Positions 17,865-27,524 of a DNA stretch of 48,682 nucleotides are shown here, one piece after another. Location: positions 1-48,682 of the forward strand of contig CAJXZM010000024.1 in assembly GCA_913063125.1 (NCBI GenBank), given 5' to 3'. The position numbers and the translations under genes are program-made. The notes under the pieces are model-generated. The model did not search any database. It was given only the letters and a program-made list of their open reading frames with translations, and was not told the DNA's origin. Origin of the DNA: an uncultured Gammaproteobacteria bacterium (GTDB taxonomy: Bacteria > Pseudomonadota > Gammaproteobacteria > Pseudomonadales > Ketobacteraceae). Positions within the stretch are counted from its first letter, which is position 1, and each line of letters begins with the position of its first letter.

Positions 17865-18962
17865 ATGAATGCAAAAGTTGAATTATATGGCTGGGAAGTA
17901 TCCCCATACACCGCCAAAGTGGACGCCTACTTACATTTCAAAGGTATTACCTTTAACAAAATTTATCCCAACGCCTATACATTGGCACGAAAAATACAGC
18001 CTGCCGTGGGAAAAATGATTATGCCCGTTGTATACATCAACGGCAAAAATCCAATTCAAGACTCCACCATCATCATTGACCACTTTGAACAACAGAATCC
18101 CAAAAGACCCGCAATCCCAACAACACCCAAACAACGTATAGCCGCTCAATTAATCGAACTCTACTCCGACGAATGGTTACCTATGGCAGCACTACACTAC
18201 CGTTGGAACTACCCAGAAAATTACAACTTTATTATTAGTGAATTTGGCAGCAACGCCCTGCCTTACTTCCCAACGTTTATTCAAAAAAAGGTCGCCAAAA
18301 CCTTCGCCGGGAAAATGTCCGGATACCTACCCATACTCGGAATCACCAAAAACACAGAAAAGGCCTTAGAACAACACGTAGAAACACTGCTCTCATTGCT
18401 AAATACGCATTTTGAACAACACCACTACTTGTTAGGTAACCAACCATGTTTGGCCGATTTCTCACTATACGGCCCACTCTACGCCCACCTACATAGAGAC
18501 CCCGCACCAAAGGACCTAGTAGCAAAATATAGCAACGTCTTAGCCTGGATAAAAAGAATCCAAGGAAATACATCAACAGAAAACAACACACTCCCCGATA
18601 ACGACCAAATCCCTGACACACTAATACCGATACTAAACCACATGACAAAAAGTCATATGCCATTGCTTCAACAGACCATCGACGCCATTCAAAAATGGGC
18701 AAAAGAAAAACACACCGGCGACAAAATCCCCCAACGACTAGGTGACGCAACCCTATCCATAGAAGACAAACAAGAAACCCGTTACAACCTCAGCTACGGG
18801 TACTGGATGCTACAACGCATCCAAGAAACCTACCAAGCCCTTAGCGAGGACAACAAACCACCCGTCGATGCGTTTATTGCACAACTAAACGGCTTCTCGC
18901 TTATAAAAAAAACACTACCGAACCAGGTAACATTAAAAAATTGCCGACTATATCTAAGTTAA
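17865..18962 (+). CDS. Glutathione S-transferase family protein with a C-terminal extension
   Basis: Residues 1-80 form a thioredoxin-like GST domain: LYGWEVSPYTAKVDAYLHFKG, then MPVVYINGKNPIQDSTIIIDHFE, the usual cis-Pro and glutathione-binding region. Residues 90-235 form the helical C-terminal domain (GNQPCLADFSLYGPLYAHL). About 130 further residues follow that a typical GST of about 220 residues lacks. There is no catalytic Cys at the CPxC position (SPYT instead). AAGGA lies upstream of the ATG. It follows the molybdopterin oxidoreductase gene by 18 bases, so both are probably cotranscribed and may act on the same reactive compound. Confidence 0.85.
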   Translation: MNAKVELYGWEVSPYTAKVDAYLHFKGITFNKIYPNAYTLARKIQPAVGKMIMPVVYINGKNPIQDSTIIIDHFEQQNPKRPAIPTTPKQRIAAQLIELYSDEWLPMAALHYRWNYPENYNFIISEFGSNALPYFPTFIQKKVAKTFAGKMSGYLPILGITKNTEKALEQHVETLLSLLNTHFEQHHYLLGNQPCLADFSLYGPLYAHLHRDPAPKDLVAKYSNVLAWIKRIQGNTSTENNTLPDNDQIPDTLIPILNHMTKSHMPLLQQTIDAIQKWAKEKHTGDKIPQRLGDATLSIEDKQETRYNLSYGYWMLQRIQETYQALSEDNKPPVDAFIAQLNGFSLIKKTLPNQVTLKNCRLYLS

Positions 18963-19014
18963 GGTGAGCTTTTCAAAACCCCAAAGAATCCAATAATCTA
19001 TAACCCAGCAACAA

Positions 19015-19125
19015 GTGATGTATTAACAATATCCGTTCAGAAACGTCTGCGGCACGGACGCCGCAGTCGAGCACGCATGGATGCGATCTTTAGCGATTTC
19101 TGAACGGATATTGTTAATACATCAC
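19015..19125. repeat. Palindromic repeat element, copy 1 (MITE/REP-like)
   Basis: A perfect 29-base inverted repeat (19015-19043 and 19097-19125) encloses 53 bases. Those contain a second stem (CTGCGGC at 19047-19053 with GCCGCAG at 19060-19066) and a short palindrome CGCAT-GG-ATGCG (19074-19085). It lies between the convergent GST and amidohydrolase genes. A diverged copy with the same core lies at 28818-28940. The structure suggests a small non-autonomous mobile or REP-type element; no transposase is visible. It could also form a cruciform or act as a bidirectional transcription barrier. Confidence 0.8.
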
Positions 19126-19188
19126 GCTCCAGTCGATTACAACGCTCTAATCACTCTAATACTAGCCATCACTAACACATCGCCAAAC

Positions 19189-20259
19189 CTAACCAACAAT
19201 CTTATAACAACTCTTCGCATTATCACGAAACAACTTCACCCGATCCTCATCACTTAACCCCTCACAAAGGGACCAATAAACGTCATACAACACCTCCAAC
19301 GACATCGAGACCTTATCCATCGGAAAATTTGAAGCAAACATACAGCGATCAACCCCAAATTGCCCAACTACAAACTCCACCATCGGCCGAAGATCATCAA
19401 CCACCTCAGCTAATGAAGGCGGCTGATCCCGCAAATGATACCCCCAGCCCACCACAGGCATAAAAAACCCAGACAACTTCACCAAAACGTTCCGACACTC
19501 AGCGACCTTCGCCATCCCCTCCTGCCACAAACCCAACACTCGACTCCTAGCAACATCAGAACCACCATAAGAAGCAAACTCCCCACCTAAACCTATCGGC
19601 GTCCCCATATGCCCCAAAATAAACGTCGTATTAGGGTACGCTTTTGCCAACATCACCATCTCATCTAACTGGTGATGAAAAAACCACGCATCAAAAGACA
19701 AGTCATACTTTTCCAACAGATCAAACCCTGCCCTCCATTTAGGATCTTGCGACATTTTAGACTGATCACAAAACCGCATAATAGACTTATCAGCATCCCA
19801 CGCCAACATCTGTCGTATTCCCACCAACTTCGAGCTGGCACGTTTATGAGCAGCCAACACCGCATCAACATTATCCCCCCTCAAATCCAAGTGTCCTACA
19901 ATCCCCCCTAGCGACGGCTCCCTTCGCCCAGAAAACAAAGACGCCACCCATTGCGTCTCCTTAACAGGACCAAAACCCGAATTATCCCTCCACCCAGCCT
20001 CAACATGCACCACATGAGATATATTCAATTGCCCCCGGTCAGCAGCATAGTTCACCGGCAGATAGTCATAACCAACATGACTAATATTACCTACATAGTC
20101 TTTATCAGCCTTATTTGCCCCTAGCGTCACCAAAGATTCATATAAAGATTGATTCCAACCCAGCAGTTTCTTTGGCCAGGACAATATTCTTGGAGTATTC
20201 ACCAAATCCCACTGATGAATATGTGGGTCAATAATGGAAAAAACTTCTGGGATTAACAC
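19189..20259 (-). CDS. Amidohydrolase family metal-dependent hydrolase
   Basis: The 356-residue protein has a TIM-barrel amidohydrolase-2 pattern: the metal-binding HxH in IIDPHIHQWD near residue 10, a His-rich stretch FHHQLDEM near 190, ILGHMGTPIG near 215 and the C-terminal FGVDRCMFASNFPMDK. That pattern fits the COG3618 group, which includes sugar lactonases and decarboxylase-like enzymes. The substrate cannot be read from the sequence. The start is GTG with AGGAG seven bases upstream. It is transcribed towards the GST gene, with the palindromic repeat between them. Confidence 0.85.
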   Translation of the reverse strand: MLIPEVFSIIDPHIHQWDLVNTPRILSWPKKLLGWNQSLYESLVTLGANKADKDYVGNISHVGYDYLPVNYAADRGQLNISHVVHVEAGWRDNSGFGPVKETQWVASLFSGRREPSLGGIVGHLDLRGDNVDAVLAAHKRASSKLVGIRQMLAWDADKSIMRFCDQSKMSQDPKWRAGFDLLEKYDLSFDAWFFHHQLDEMVMLAKAYPNTTFILGHMGTPIGLGGEFASYGGSDVARSRVLGLWQEGMAKVAECRNVLVKLSGFFMPVVGWGYHLRDQPPSLAEVVDDLRPMVEFVVGQFGVDRCMFASNFPMDKVSMSLEVLYDVYWSLCEGLSDEDRVKLFRDNAKSCYKIVG

Positions 20260-20454
20260 AATTTAACTCCTGGATTGAAATTCATATAGGACACCATAAA
20301 TAGCGCTCAAGAGAATAACATGGTCACATTCCACTGGCCCATGACGAACGGGCTCATCGCGATGCCCATTACTCGACTCACATAACCAAAAAACCGTCTA
20401 TTCTATAAAGAAGCTATTCCAAATATTCACCCGCAGGAGAAGGCTAAAATTTTG

Positions 20455-21432
20455 ATGTCCATACTTGCAAAAACTTACCTGTCCCTATTCTCAAAAAAAC
20501 TGCGGTTAATATGTCTATTTTTCAGCACATTCTTCGTGAGTAGCGCCCTAGCCGCGGCTATTCCGGCATCAGCACATCCCGAGACTATTAATGTCAACTT
20601 CCAGCACATGGGCAAGGATTACCATATCCAAGGTCAAGGCATCAAGAACACCTATGTATTTAACGCAGGGGCCAAGAAAAAAGTCAGTCTCAGCACGCTA
20701 GAATGGGCACCCTATATCGGTCAAGATATCTGTAACCAAGGCTGGGTTCAGCAATTAACGGTTGCCCTACTTACAAGCCAAGGTTACGAAGTCACCATTA
20801 GTTTCTACCCTTGGGCAAGAACTATTTCCATGGCAGAGAAAGGCCGGGTAGACATACTATTCCCAGAATATTTTATTGAACCCGCGGCTCCCTCAGACGT
20901 CATCAAAAATACCAAACGAACAGATCACCTCGCCTTATCCTTAGCAATTCCCGGCGGCCCTATCGCCCTACTCAAACGCAAAGACTTCAAGTCGCCATTC
21001 AAAGGAGAATTAAGCACACTAAAAGGACAGAGCATTGGCGTTGTAAGAGGTTATCAAAACACCCCTGAGTTTGACGCATTAATGGATAGCGGTTTTTTTC
21101 GCATCGATAATTCCGTAGACGACCTAATGAACGCCATCAAGTTATCTAAAGGAAGGATAGACTATATCGTTGGTGACCCATCGGTGATCTTTTTCAGCGT
21201 CAGAACTGGAAATCATTTATCTGAAAAAGCAAAGAAATCTATCCTCAATAGTATTGAAGTTGTCGAGCCCCCACTACAATACAACAGCCTATATTATGCT
21301 GTTTCCAAAAAGGCCCCTGAATGGAAAACATTACTCAAAACGATAAATAAAGCCATTACTAGCTTTGAAAAAGAAGGCGTCACACAGCAAATAATTAACA
21401 ACACAAGAAAACAATGCAACAAGCAGCGATAA
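20455..21432 (+). CDS. Periplasmic substrate-binding protein (SBP_bac_3 type), orphan
   Basis: About 325 residues. A signal peptide is clear: basic start, hydrophobic core, and cleavage near SSALAAA at about residue 35. The mature protein shows the family-3 amino-acid binding pattern: SLSTLEWAPYIGQDICNQGW, PWARTISMAEKGRVDILFPEYF, SIGVVRGYQNTPEFDAL and KLSKGRIDYIVGDPS. AGGAGAAGG precedes the start. I prefer the ATG at 20455, though a TTG codon lies directly before it. No matching permease or ATPase is nearby (the next ABC gene is an exporter). It may serve a distant transporter or a sensor. Confidence 0.85.
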   Translation: MSILAKTYLSLFSKKLRLICLFFSTFFVSSALAAAIPASAHPETINVNFQHMGKDYHIQGQGIKNTYVFNAGAKKKVSLSTLEWAPYIGQDICNQGWVQQLTVALLTSQGYEVTISFYPWARTISMAEKGRVDILFPEYFIEPAAPSDVIKNTKRTDHLALSLAIPGGPIALLKRKDFKSPFKGELSTLKGQSIGVVRGYQNTPEFDALMDSGFFRIDNSVDDLMNAIKLSKGRIDYIVGDPSVIFFSVRTGNHLSEKAKKSILNSIEVVEPPLQYNSLYYAVSKKAPEWKTLLKTINKAITSFEKEGVTQQIINNTRKQCNKQR

Positions 21433-21548
21433 CAAACACTCCAAACAAACAAACAACCGCAACGTTACACTTTATTCCATAGTTAATATTAGCCTTTACT
21501 CCACAACCCAATTAATATAGCCAGTCGATCGAACTTGAGGAGTACAAT

Positions 21549-23345
21549 ATGCGCCACGGGCACCATGTAGTAGAACCAGGCACAGGAATGAAGTGGCATG
21601 TATTAACGTTATTGTGGCCCTATTTCCTAGAATTTAGAATACGCGTATTTCTAGCCGTAACCTGCCTTTTGCTCGCAAAATTTGCCAGTATCAGCATCCC
21701 CTTTTTCCTCAAAGATATTGTTGATACTCTAGACAGCTCAGCCCCCACCTCAAATGCTTTAATCACAGTCCCTCTAGGCTTAGTAGCTGCCTATGGAGCA
21801 GTTCGATTCATCAATGTATTACTCAATGAATTTCGAGACACATTGTTTGGCAGAGTTACTGAGCGCACAATTCGACGAATCAGCTTACAAACTTTTCAAC
21901 ACTTACATCGACTTGATCTCGACTTTCACTTAGATAGAAAAACCGGTGGGTTATCTCGTGACTTAGAGCGCGGTACCACTGGCATTAACTTTTTAATGCG
22001 TTTTATGGTATTTAACATTGTTCCCACACTCGTAGAAGTGTTATTGGTCGTTGGTTTACTATTTTATAACTACGGAATCGCTTTTGCTGCGATCACCCTT
22101 ATTTCCGTCATTCTTTATGTTACTTACTCTATATTGGCCACTGAATGGCGCACCCGGTTTTTACGTGAAGTCAACGAAGCCGACTCTGCCACCCACTCAC
22201 GTGCAGTTGACAGTTTACTAAATTATGAAACCGTCAAATACTTCACCAACGAAAACTATGAGGCCGACCGTTACGACCAAGAGCTAGCCACATGGGAAAA
22301 AGCCAAACGCAAAAACCGCCTGACCTTATTTGCCTTAAACTCCGGCCAGGCAATGATCATCGCCATCGCAATGACAAGTATGTTAGCACTAGCAGCAACA
22401 CGCACAGCAAATGGCAGCATGACAATCGGTGATTTTGTACTGATCAATGCATTTATGATGCAGCTATTTATCCCGTTGAATTTTTTAGGGTTTGTATACC
22501 GGGAAATCAAAGGCTCCTTAGCAAACATTGAAAAAATGTTTGATTTACTAAAAAGAAAATCCAATGTAAACGATTGCGATGACGCCACAACACTTCAAGT
22601 AAACCAAGGCTCAATCAGTTTTAATAAGGTATCATTTCACTATCAAAAAGAGCGAGCAATATTAACGGACATCAGCTTCACCGTAGCACCCGGAAGCAAA
22701 GTTGCTGTTGTCGGCGAAAGCGGATCTGGAAAGTCGACCTTAGTAAAATTACTATTTCGTTTTTATGACCCCTCACAGGGAAACATTAGCATTGATGGAC
22801 ACAGCATCATTAATGTCACGCAAGATTCCTTGCGTCGTGCCATTGGAATCGTACCTCAAGACACCGTATTGTTTAATAATAGTATTTTAGAAAATGTACG
22901 TTACGGCCGCCCCAACGCATCCGACGAAGACGTCGCAAACGCCATTCGAATGGCTCATCTGGATCGATTTATTGAAGACTTACCTAAAGGCACCGCAACT
23001 ATTGTGGGAGAACGCGGCCTAAAATTATCAGGAGGCGAGAAACAACGTGTCGCCATTGCTCGCGCCATTCTTAAACGCCCACCAATCCTAGTGTTTGATG
23101 AAGCAACATCATCACTGGACAGTAAATCAGAACAAGCCATTTTAAAGGCTATGAAAGAAATCACTGAAGGCTATACCAGCCTCGTAATAGCCCATAGACT
23201 ATCCACCATCATCGACGCTGACAAAATAATTGTCCTAGACCGGGGCCGCGTCGTAGAACAAGGCAGCCATACTAAACTACTCTCAACCAATGGCACCTAC
23301 GCAAAACTTTGGCGCATCCAACAAGAAGAAAATCATGATCTATAA
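21549..23345 (+). CDS. ABC transporter, ATM1/HMT-type half-exporter
   Basis: The 598-residue protein fuses an N-terminal exporter membrane domain (about 20-320, six predicted helices) with a C-terminal ATPase. Walker A is GESGSGKSTL near 395, the signature is LSGGEKQRVAIARA near 495, Walker B is ILVFDEATSSLD near 520, and an H-loop His lies in IAHRLS. The RDLERGTTGINFLMRF stretch is typical of ATM1-type exporters, which in mitochondria and bacteria export glutathione-linked compounds or confer metal resistance. The start is supported by GAGGAG. It overlaps the next gene by 11 bases, so the two are translationally coupled. Confidence 0.9.
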   Translation: MRHGHHVVEPGTGMKWHVLTLLWPYFLEFRIRVFLAVTCLLLAKFASISIPFFLKDIVDTLDSSAPTSNALITVPLGLVAAYGAVRFINVLLNEFRDTLFGRVTERTIRRISLQTFQHLHRLDLDFHLDRKTGGLSRDLERGTTGINFLMRFMVFNIVPTLVEVLLVVGLLFYNYGIAFAAITLISVILYVTYSILATEWRTRFLREVNEADSATHSRAVDSLLNYETVKYFTNENYEADRYDQELATWEKAKRKNRLTLFALNSGQAMIIAIAMTSMLALAATRTANGSMTIGDFVLINAFMMQLFIPLNFLGFVYREIKGSLANIEKMFDLLKRKSNVNDCDDATTLQVNQGSISFNKVSFHYQKERAILTDISFTVAPGSKVAVVGESGSGKSTLVKLLFRFYDPSQGNISIDGHSIINVTQDSLRRAIGIVPQDTVLFNNSILENVRYGRPNASDEDVANAIRMAHLDRFIEDLPKGTATIVGERGLKLSGGEKQRVAIARAILKRPPILVFDEATSSLDSKSEQAILKAMKEITEGYTSLVIAHRLSTIIDADKIIVLDRGRVVEQGSHTKLLSTNGTYAKLWRIQQEENHDL

Positions 23346-23718
23346 CGGCAGCTGTCACTGTAAAGCCGTCACCTTTCAAGTAGAAGCCCCTGACAAGGTC
23401 GACGTGGAAGACTGTAATTGCTCCATTTGCTTAAAAACGGGGTTCCTTCATTTAATTGTCCCCATAAATAAATTCACCCTGCTAACAGGAAAAAACCACA
23501 TTACAACTTACACCTATAATACCGGTGTCGCTCAACACTATTTTTGCAATACATGTGGAATAAAATCTTTTTACATCCCCCGCTCCAACCCTGATGGCAT
23601 GGACATCAACGTACGCTGCCTAGATGAGCAACCTAGCACCATCAATATTATTAAATTTGACGGCCAACACTGGGAAGGTCACGCCCACACCCTTGCACAC
23701 AAAAGCAAACCGGACTGA
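23335..23718 (+). CDS. GFA (glutathione-dependent formaldehyde-activating) family protein
   Basis: A 127-residue zinc protein with the family's cysteine pattern: GSCHCKAVTF at the start, EDCNCSICLKTG near 30 and FCNTCGIKSFYIPRS near 75. GFA proteins were first described as binding S-hydroxymethylglutathione, but the role of most members is not settled. The start is the ATG at 23335, inside the end of the ABC exporter gene (11-base overlap), with AAGAAGAAA upstream. The pairing of a putative glutathione-linked exporter with a GFA protein suggests a shared thiol or electrophile detoxification role, which is inference. Confidence 0.85.
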   Translation: MIYNGSCHCKAVTFQVEAPDKVDVEDCNCSICLKTGFLHLIVPINKFTLLTGKNHITTYTYNTGVAQHYFCNTCGIKSFYIPRSNPDGMDINVRCLDEQPSTINIIKFDGQHWEGHAHTLAHKSKPD

Positions 23719-23806
23719 AACCACCCGACCTCAGCCAAATACCCAGCACGTATTTATCGGCACTAGAAAAATACACTACCAATAGGCAACAACGAAAAAG
23801 ACAGAT

Positions 23807-23842
23807 AAAAAAGCCCTGACACCGTTAAGTATCAGGGCTTTT
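23807..23842. terminator. Bidirectional intrinsic terminator between GFA gene and purA
   Basis: AAAAGCCCTGA (23809-23819) pairs with TCAGGGCTTTT (23832-23842) around a 12-base loop. The minus strand then has six T residues and the plus strand four T residues and a pyrimidine-rich run. It lies between the convergent GFA and purA genes and can end both. Confidence 0.9.
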
Positions 23843-23880
23843 CTCTTCGCAACCCCTAGAGAAGGTAACGAAGAAATAGC

Positions 23881-25185
<1,305 letters not shown>

Positions 25186-25276
25186 CTATTTACAATTATC
25201 AAAAATTCACATGAAGCATGTAATACATTCATTACATCACCTCAAATATACATAACATTAGCGACCGCCCGCGTAC

Positions 25277-26461
25277 TTATAAACTACATATTACCCAACG
25301 ATTATCTTGTAACTTAAGTTGATGAGTGCAGTCCATATCTTCTGCTGTTACTTTCTGTCCAGGCAAACCCGCAACAACTCTCACACCTTGCTGTCGCAAA
25401 TGAGCAACTTCGCGTTGCAATGCGGCATCTTCATTATCGGGCGCAAATACCAGCTGAGCTGAAACACTCGGTGTTTGCTGCTTAATTTTAATTAAACTCG
25501 CCAAATCCGTACTGAACCCTGTGGCAGCACGCGCTCGGCCAAAAACTTCACCTATGTGATCATACCTACCACCACTCGCAACAGAGTGACCGACTGTTGG
25601 CAAATAGGCACTGAATACAGGCCCTGTGTGATAGTGGTATCCACGCAATTCACCCAGATCAAAGTACAAAGCAACCTCGGGACGCCGCTCACGAATAGCA
25701 GCAGCAATTGTCATCAAATCATCAATAGCTTGTGCGAGCACCTCAGATACAGGCCCAAGCTCCGCTTTGGCTTTAGCCAAAACGCCATCACTACCGGACA
25801 ATTCAGATAATGTAATAAATTTATCTTTTAATGGTGAGTCTGCAAGGTTAGCATCCAAGAATTCAGCTAACTCAGGCACAGACTTACGCTGATAGATGTC
25901 AAATAACGCCATCTCTTGAGCGTCATCCAATTCTGCCATTTCAGCCAATACTCGGTATATCGCTACGTGTCCGAGGTCCAAATGAACTTTTTCACAGCCC
26001 GTCAGCGTCAACGTATCAAGCATCAACATAATGACTTCGATATCACTGGCAACACCATCATGACCAAATAGCTCAACACCAACCTGCATGGCACTGCGGG
26101 ATGCTGTTAGTGATTTTGGCTTGGTATGCAGCACATCCCCGGCGTAACACAAACGAGTCGGCCCTTCACGGTTTAACGTATGGGCATCAATTCTAGCAAC
26201 CTGAGGGGTCATATCTGCGCGCACCCCCATTAACCGACCCGTACTTTGGTCCGTCAATTTAAAGGTTTGCAATGCTAAGTCGTTTCCTGCCCCTATAAGC
26301 AGTGACTCCAAATACTCCACCAAAGGAGGGATAACTAAGTCATACCCCCAACTACGGTATAAGTCTAATAACTCGCGGCGTAAACCTTCCAGGCACGCAG
26401 CTTGGGCAGGAAGAGTCTCTTCGACCCCATCTGGCAACAACCATCTATCGGCAATGGACAT
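25277..26461 (-). CDS. hisZ: ATP phosphoribosyltransferase regulatory subunit HisZ
   Basis: HisZ is a catalytically inactive paralogue of histidyl-tRNA synthetase. It pairs with the short form of HisG to give an active, histidine-regulated first enzyme of histidine synthesis. The 394 residues contain class II synthetase-like motifs (DLYRSWGYDLVIPPLVEYLESLL; MGVRADMTPQVAR; YHTGPVFSAYL; GGRYDHIGEVFGRARAATGFS). The length is short for HisS, and the anticodon-binding domain is missing, as expected for HisZ. Its position before purA and after hflC matches Pseudomonas. It has its own transcription start after the hflC terminator, presumably. Confidence 0.93.
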   Translation of the reverse strand: MSIADRWLLPDGVEETLPAQAACLEGLRRELLDLYRSWGYDLVIPPLVEYLESLLIGAGNDLALQTFKLTDQSTGRLMGVRADMTPQVARIDAHTLNREGPTRLCYAGDVLHTKPKSLTASRSAMQVGVELFGHDGVASDIEVIMLMLDTLTLTGCEKVHLDLGHVAIYRVLAEMAELDDAQEMALFDIYQRKSVPELAEFLDANLADSPLKDKFITLSELSGSDGVLAKAKAELGPVSEVLAQAIDDLMTIAAAIRERRPEVALYFDLGELRGYHYHTGPVFSAYLPTVGHSVASGGRYDHIGEVFGRARAATGFSTDLASLIKIKQQTPSVSAQLVFAPDNEDAALQREVAHLRQQGVRVVAGLPGQKVTAEDMDCTHQLKLQDNRWVICSL

Positions 26462-26559
26462 TGAATTTCTTCCAATCTTTATCTTTATAAATCAAGCAGT
26501 TGAGCGCAAAAAACACGCTTCCAGCGATGTTTATGGCAAGTTACGTTATCTGTAGCCAT

Positions 26560-26585
26560 AAAAAAACCGGGCCAAAACCCGGTTT
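26560..26585 (-). terminator. Intrinsic terminator after hflC
   Basis: On the minus strand AAACCGGG, a six-base loop and CCCGGTTT form a perfect 8 bp stem followed by a T run that overlaps the stem end (plus-strand A residues 26560-26566). It lies about 70 bases after the hflC stop and before hisZ. A second small hairpin without a T tract (26599-26613) lies between hflC and this terminator. Confidence 0.9.
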
Positions 26586-26654
26586 CCTTATGATACCACG
26601 GGACATAGTCCCGGGGCGAATATAACTGTGCTTTTGTTCACATTCGCATCGCAG

Positions 26655-27524
26655 TTATTTCGGTTTACTGGTCATATACTCAAAGAAATCTCCTTTGGGC
26701 TCAACCACTAACACATCCGATTTATCATTAAATACGGTACGGTAAGACTGCATGCTACGGAAAAAGCCGTAAAACTCTTTGTCCTTATTATAAGCATTAG
26801 CATATACAGCTGCCGACTCAGCATCACCGGTACCACGGACAACTTCAGATTCACTAAAGGCTGTTGCCAAGATAACCGTACGCTGACGATCTGCGTCTGC
26901 TCGCAGCCCTTCCGCCAGTTCATTACCTTGAGAGCGATGCTCACGCGCTTCTCGTTGCCGTTCAGCTCGCATACGTTGATATACCGACCCACTAACGCTA
27001 GGCGGCAAATCTATGCGCTTCACTCGAATATCAATCACTTCGATACCAAATTCTTCTTGTGTTTTGAGGTCGACTTCTTTCGTTAACTCGACCATCAAAG
27101 ACTCGCGCTCACCCGAGACCACATCAAATACAGATCGCTCACCGAACTTATTACGTAAGCCTTCATTTACACGAGGTGATATCAACGCTTCCGCTTGAGA
27201 CTCCAACCCGCCACCTGTAGAGGTGTAGAATTTGGTCACATCAGTAATACGCCACATAACAAAAGAGTCTACGATTAATCGCTTCTTCTCTTTTGTCAGA
27301 TACTCTTCAGGGCGCAAATCACGCGACATAACACGGCCATCAAAGATTCTAGACTCATCCCATGGCAATTTGGTATGTAACCCAGGCTGTAAGTCATCTT
27401 GAACAATTTCACCAAAACGCAATAACAAACCACGCTGATGCTGCCCAACCGTAAACAAACACATAGAGCCAACCAACACCACAACACCAATCAGCAACAA
27501 ACTGATTAAACTTTTAGTATTCAT
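26655..27524 (-). CDS. hflC: Protease modulator HflC
   Basis: HflC is a membrane-anchored SPFH protein facing the periplasm. With HflK it forms a large cage around the FtsH protease and limits access to membrane substrates. The 289-residue protein has one N-terminal membrane helix (about 5-25), then the SPFH domain (GQHQRGLLLRFGEIVQDDLQPGLHTKLP) and a coiled coil (RMRAERQREAREHRSQG). I start it at the ATG at 27524, which shares one base with the hflK stop (TAATG). GGGAGG lies seven bases upstream. A longer reading from 27539 would start inside hflK without support. Confidence 0.96.
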   Translation of the reverse strand: MNTKSLISLLLIGVVVLVGSMCLFTVGQHQRGLLLRFGEIVQDDLQPGLHTKLPWDESRIFDGRVMSRDLRPEEYLTKEKKRLIVDSFVMWRITDVTKFYTSTGGGLESQAEALISPRVNEGLRNKFGERSVFDVVSGERESLMVELTKEVDLKTQEEFGIEVIDIRVKRIDLPPSVSGSVYQRMRAERQREAREHRSQGNELAEGLRADADRQRTVILATAFSESEVVRGTGDAESAAVYANAYNKDKEFYGFFRSMQSYRTVFNDKSDVLVVEPKGDFFEYMTSKPK

